64,000 nt of DNA, from assembly GCF_021025955.1 (NCBI RefSeq), contig NZ_JAJNCL010000003.1:62001-126000 (forward strand). The letters run 5' to 3'. The notes under the pieces were generated by a model. That model was not told where the DNA came from and made no database searches. It saw nothing but the letters and a program-made list of their open reading frames with translations. The number at the start of each line of letters is the position of its first letter. The first letter of the stretch is position 1. This DNA comes from Rhodococcus qingshengii. Lineage in GTDB: Bacteria > Actinomycetota > Actinomycetes > Mycobacteriales > Mycobacteriaceae. A program made the translations under genes and the position numbers. Below are positions 62,633 to 64,000 of the stretch, piece by piece.

Positions 62633-63763
62633 ATGCGTAAATCCACCCTCGTACTGGCCACGGCTGCGGTACTTCCCTTCTCCCTCGCCGCGTGCACCGA
62701 GAAGACGACGGCGAGCGACGGCGATATCGTCGTCACGGCCACCGACGATTCGTGTGACGTCAGTGCCACCACCGGAACTACTGGCAGTTCGACGTTCCAG
62801 GTGACGAACAACGGCTCGAAGGTCACCGAGTTCTACGTCTTCGCCGAGGGTGATCGAGCGATGGGTGAAGTCGAGAACATCGGCCCCGGCCTTACCCGGC
62901 AGCTGATCGTCTCTCTCCCCGAGGCTGCGACCTATCAACTCGCATGCAAGCCGGGCATGGTCGGAACCGGCATCCGTCAGGACTTCGTCGTCACGGGCGA
63001 TTCGCAGGCGGCCACCGACGAGAGCGGCCAACTCGCCGAAGCTGCCGACGGTTACCGGCGGTACATCCGCAGCCAGATCGTCGCGCTGCAGGACACCGCA
63101 GCTCAGTTCGTCGCCGCCGTCCAGTCCGCCAACGTCGACCAGGCGAAGGCACTGTTCCCGATCGCACGTACCTACTACGAGCGCATCGAGCCCGAAGCCG
63201 AGAGCTTCGGCGAACTCGATCCCAAGCTGGACCTGCGCGAAGCAGATCTGGAGCCCGGTCAGGTCTGGACGGGATTCCACCGCCTCGAGAAGGATTTGTG
63301 GGTCACCGGACTGCAGCCGGATACCAACGCAGTCGCCGATCAACTGCTCGAAGACATTCAATATCTTGCCGATCAGGTGAACGCCGAGGACTACACGATC
63401 GATCCAACCAAGATCGCCGGCGACGCCCAAGGACTGCTCGACGAGATCTCGACTTCCAAGATCACCGGTGAGGAAGACATCTTCTCGCATACCGACCTGT
63501 GGGACTTCCAGGCCAACGTCGACGGCTCGCAAGCTGCGATCGCGGCACTGAACCCGATTCTGCAGGAACGTAATCCCGAGCTCGCCCAGCGCATCGCCGA
63601 CCGATTCGCCGACCTCGACGCCGCGCTGGCACAATTCCGCGTCGGCGACGGATTTGTTTACTACGACACCGTTACCGAGGCGCAGCGTCAGGAACTCTCA
63701 CGTAAAATCGATGCCCTGTCCGCCGAGGTCAGCCAGGTCCAGGAAGTAGTTGCGGGGCAGTAG
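62633..63763 (+). CDS. efeO: Iron uptake lipoprotein EfeO (cupredoxin plus imelysin/M75)
   Basis: A 376-residue lipoprotein (lipobox LAACT). An N-terminal cupredoxin-like domain (about residues 30-120) has the metal-ligand-like C in YQLACKPGMVG. A C-terminal imelysin/M75 domain (about 135-370) has the HxxE motif GFHRLEKDLW. ATG 62633 lies 14 bp after efeU; GAGAGG is upstream. It delivers iron to EfeU. Confidence 0.95.
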   Translation: MRKSTLVLATAAVLPFSLAACTEKTTASDGDIVVTATDDSCDVSATTGTTGSSTFQVTNNGSKVTEFYVFAEGDRAMGEVENIGPGLTRQLIVSLPEAATYQLACKPGMVGTGIRQDFVVTGDSQAATDESGQLAEAADGYRRYIRSQIVALQDTAAQFVAAVQSANVDQAKALFPIARTYYERIEPEAESFGELDPKLDLREADLEPGQVWTGFHRLEKDLWVTGLQPDTNAVADQLLEDIQYLADQVNAEDYTIDPTKIAGDAQGLLDEISTSKITGEEDIFSHTDLWDFQANVDGSQAAIAALNPILQERNPELAQRIADRFADLDAALAQFRVGDGFVYYDTVTEAQRQELSRKIDALSAEVSQVQEVVAGQ

Positions 63764-64000
63764 ATGACTGATTCACCAGAAGGCACGCCCGCTGCGGGAA
63801 ACGCAGCACCGCAGGGAGTTTCACGACGCCGATTGTTCGGCGCCGTGGGAGCCGGCGCAGTCCTGGCCGGTGCCGGTGCCGTCATCGGACGGGTGACCGC
63901 CGACGACAATTCCGGCGCAAATCACGCAGATGTGGTGGCCTTCCGCGGTGAACATCAGGCAGGCATCACGACGCCGGCCCAGGATCGCATGCACTTCGTC
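63764..64000 (+). CDS. efeB: Deferrochelatase/peroxidase EfeB (partial, Tat-exported)
   Basis: The first 79 residues are visible. The twin-arginine signal SRRRLFGAVGAGAVLAGAG is clear, followed by DVVAFRGEHQAGITTPAQDRM, the typical start of the Dyp-type peroxidase EfeB. The ATG directly follows the efeO stop, so efeUOB is a compact operon. The C-terminus lies outside the window. Confidence 0.93.
   Translation, partial: MTDSPEGTPAAGNAAPQGVSRRRLFGAVGAGAVLAGAGAVIGRVTADDNSGANHADVVAFRGEHQAGITTPAQDRMHFV

Overview
The window comes from a high-GC actinomycete of the mycolic-acid group. The most likely source is Rhodococcus, and the moderate GC and gene set suggest the R. erythropolis/qingshengii clade (inference, no search run). 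Support comes from mca of mycothiol metabolism, several F420/deazaflavin-type oxidoreductases, a Z-prenyl transferase of the Rv1086 type, and a gene order that, as I recall it, follows M. tuberculosis from the Rv1022-Rv1026 block (lpqU, eno, ftsB, DUF501, ppx, leuX) through the Rv1070s-Rv1110 block (thiolase, SGNH hydrolase, cbs, metB, greA, DUF4307, mca, Rv1083, Rv1084, PAQR protein, prenyl transferase, coaA, glyA, phoH2, fum, glpX, DUF4245, xseB, xseA, Rv1109c, ispH).

Layout. 1-6.3 kb: ispH (cut by the window edge), a lipid-droplet-associated protein, xseA-xseB, a DUF4245 protein, glpX and fumC. 6.3-12.7 kb: variable genes, namely an F420-dependent-type reductase, a deazaflavin nitroreductase divergent from a TetR-MFS pair, a lipoprotein serine hydrolase, and two small enzymes. 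12.8-41.2 kb: mainly conserved housekeeping, covering phoH2, an amidase-LuxR pair, glyA, a DUF885 peptidase, coaA, Z-prenyl transferase, PAQR membrane protein, DUF255 thioredoxin-like protein, mca, greA, an NlpC/P60 hydrolase, an ApbE-like protein, threonine dehydratase, cbs-metB, SGNH hydrolase, thiolase, enoyl-CoA hydratase, a Bax-inhibitor protein, an rRNA-type methyltransferase, a nitroreductase, and an SDR-LLM pair.

41.2-45.1 kb is a variable zone: a decayed GGDEF-EAL gene, a TerD protein, small membrane and exported proteins, a zinc-ribbon protein, a 37-residue amphipathic peptide and one member of a structured-RNA family.

45.12-56.94 kb is a genomic island integrated in the 3' end of tRNA-Leu(UAA). 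It is bounded by a perfect 44-bp direct repeat, and each end also carries a near-identical pair of integrase arm-type repeats. The integrase next to the tRNA has lost its N-terminus. Cargo includes small membrane and secreted proteins, a DUF2510 protein, a DUF4236 protein, an XRE regulator, and a candidate two-gene defence-like operon (DUF4365 nuclease-like plus a partner). That operon is now broken twice, by an IS481-family insertion with a 5-bp target duplication and by a frameshift in a run of seven C. Four island genes share a promoter-like motif. Three tandem stem-loop RNAs with the apical loop GTGTGCTC sit in a 1.6-kb stretch without a protein gene, and a fourth relative lies at 43.0 kb outside the island.

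57.0-64 kb returns to the core: ppx, DUF501, ftsB, eno and lpqU, followed by the iron-uptake operon efeUOB behind an IdeR/DtxR-like box; efeB runs off the window. The most unusual content is the island: the RNA family, the shared promoter motif and the broken two-gene system.
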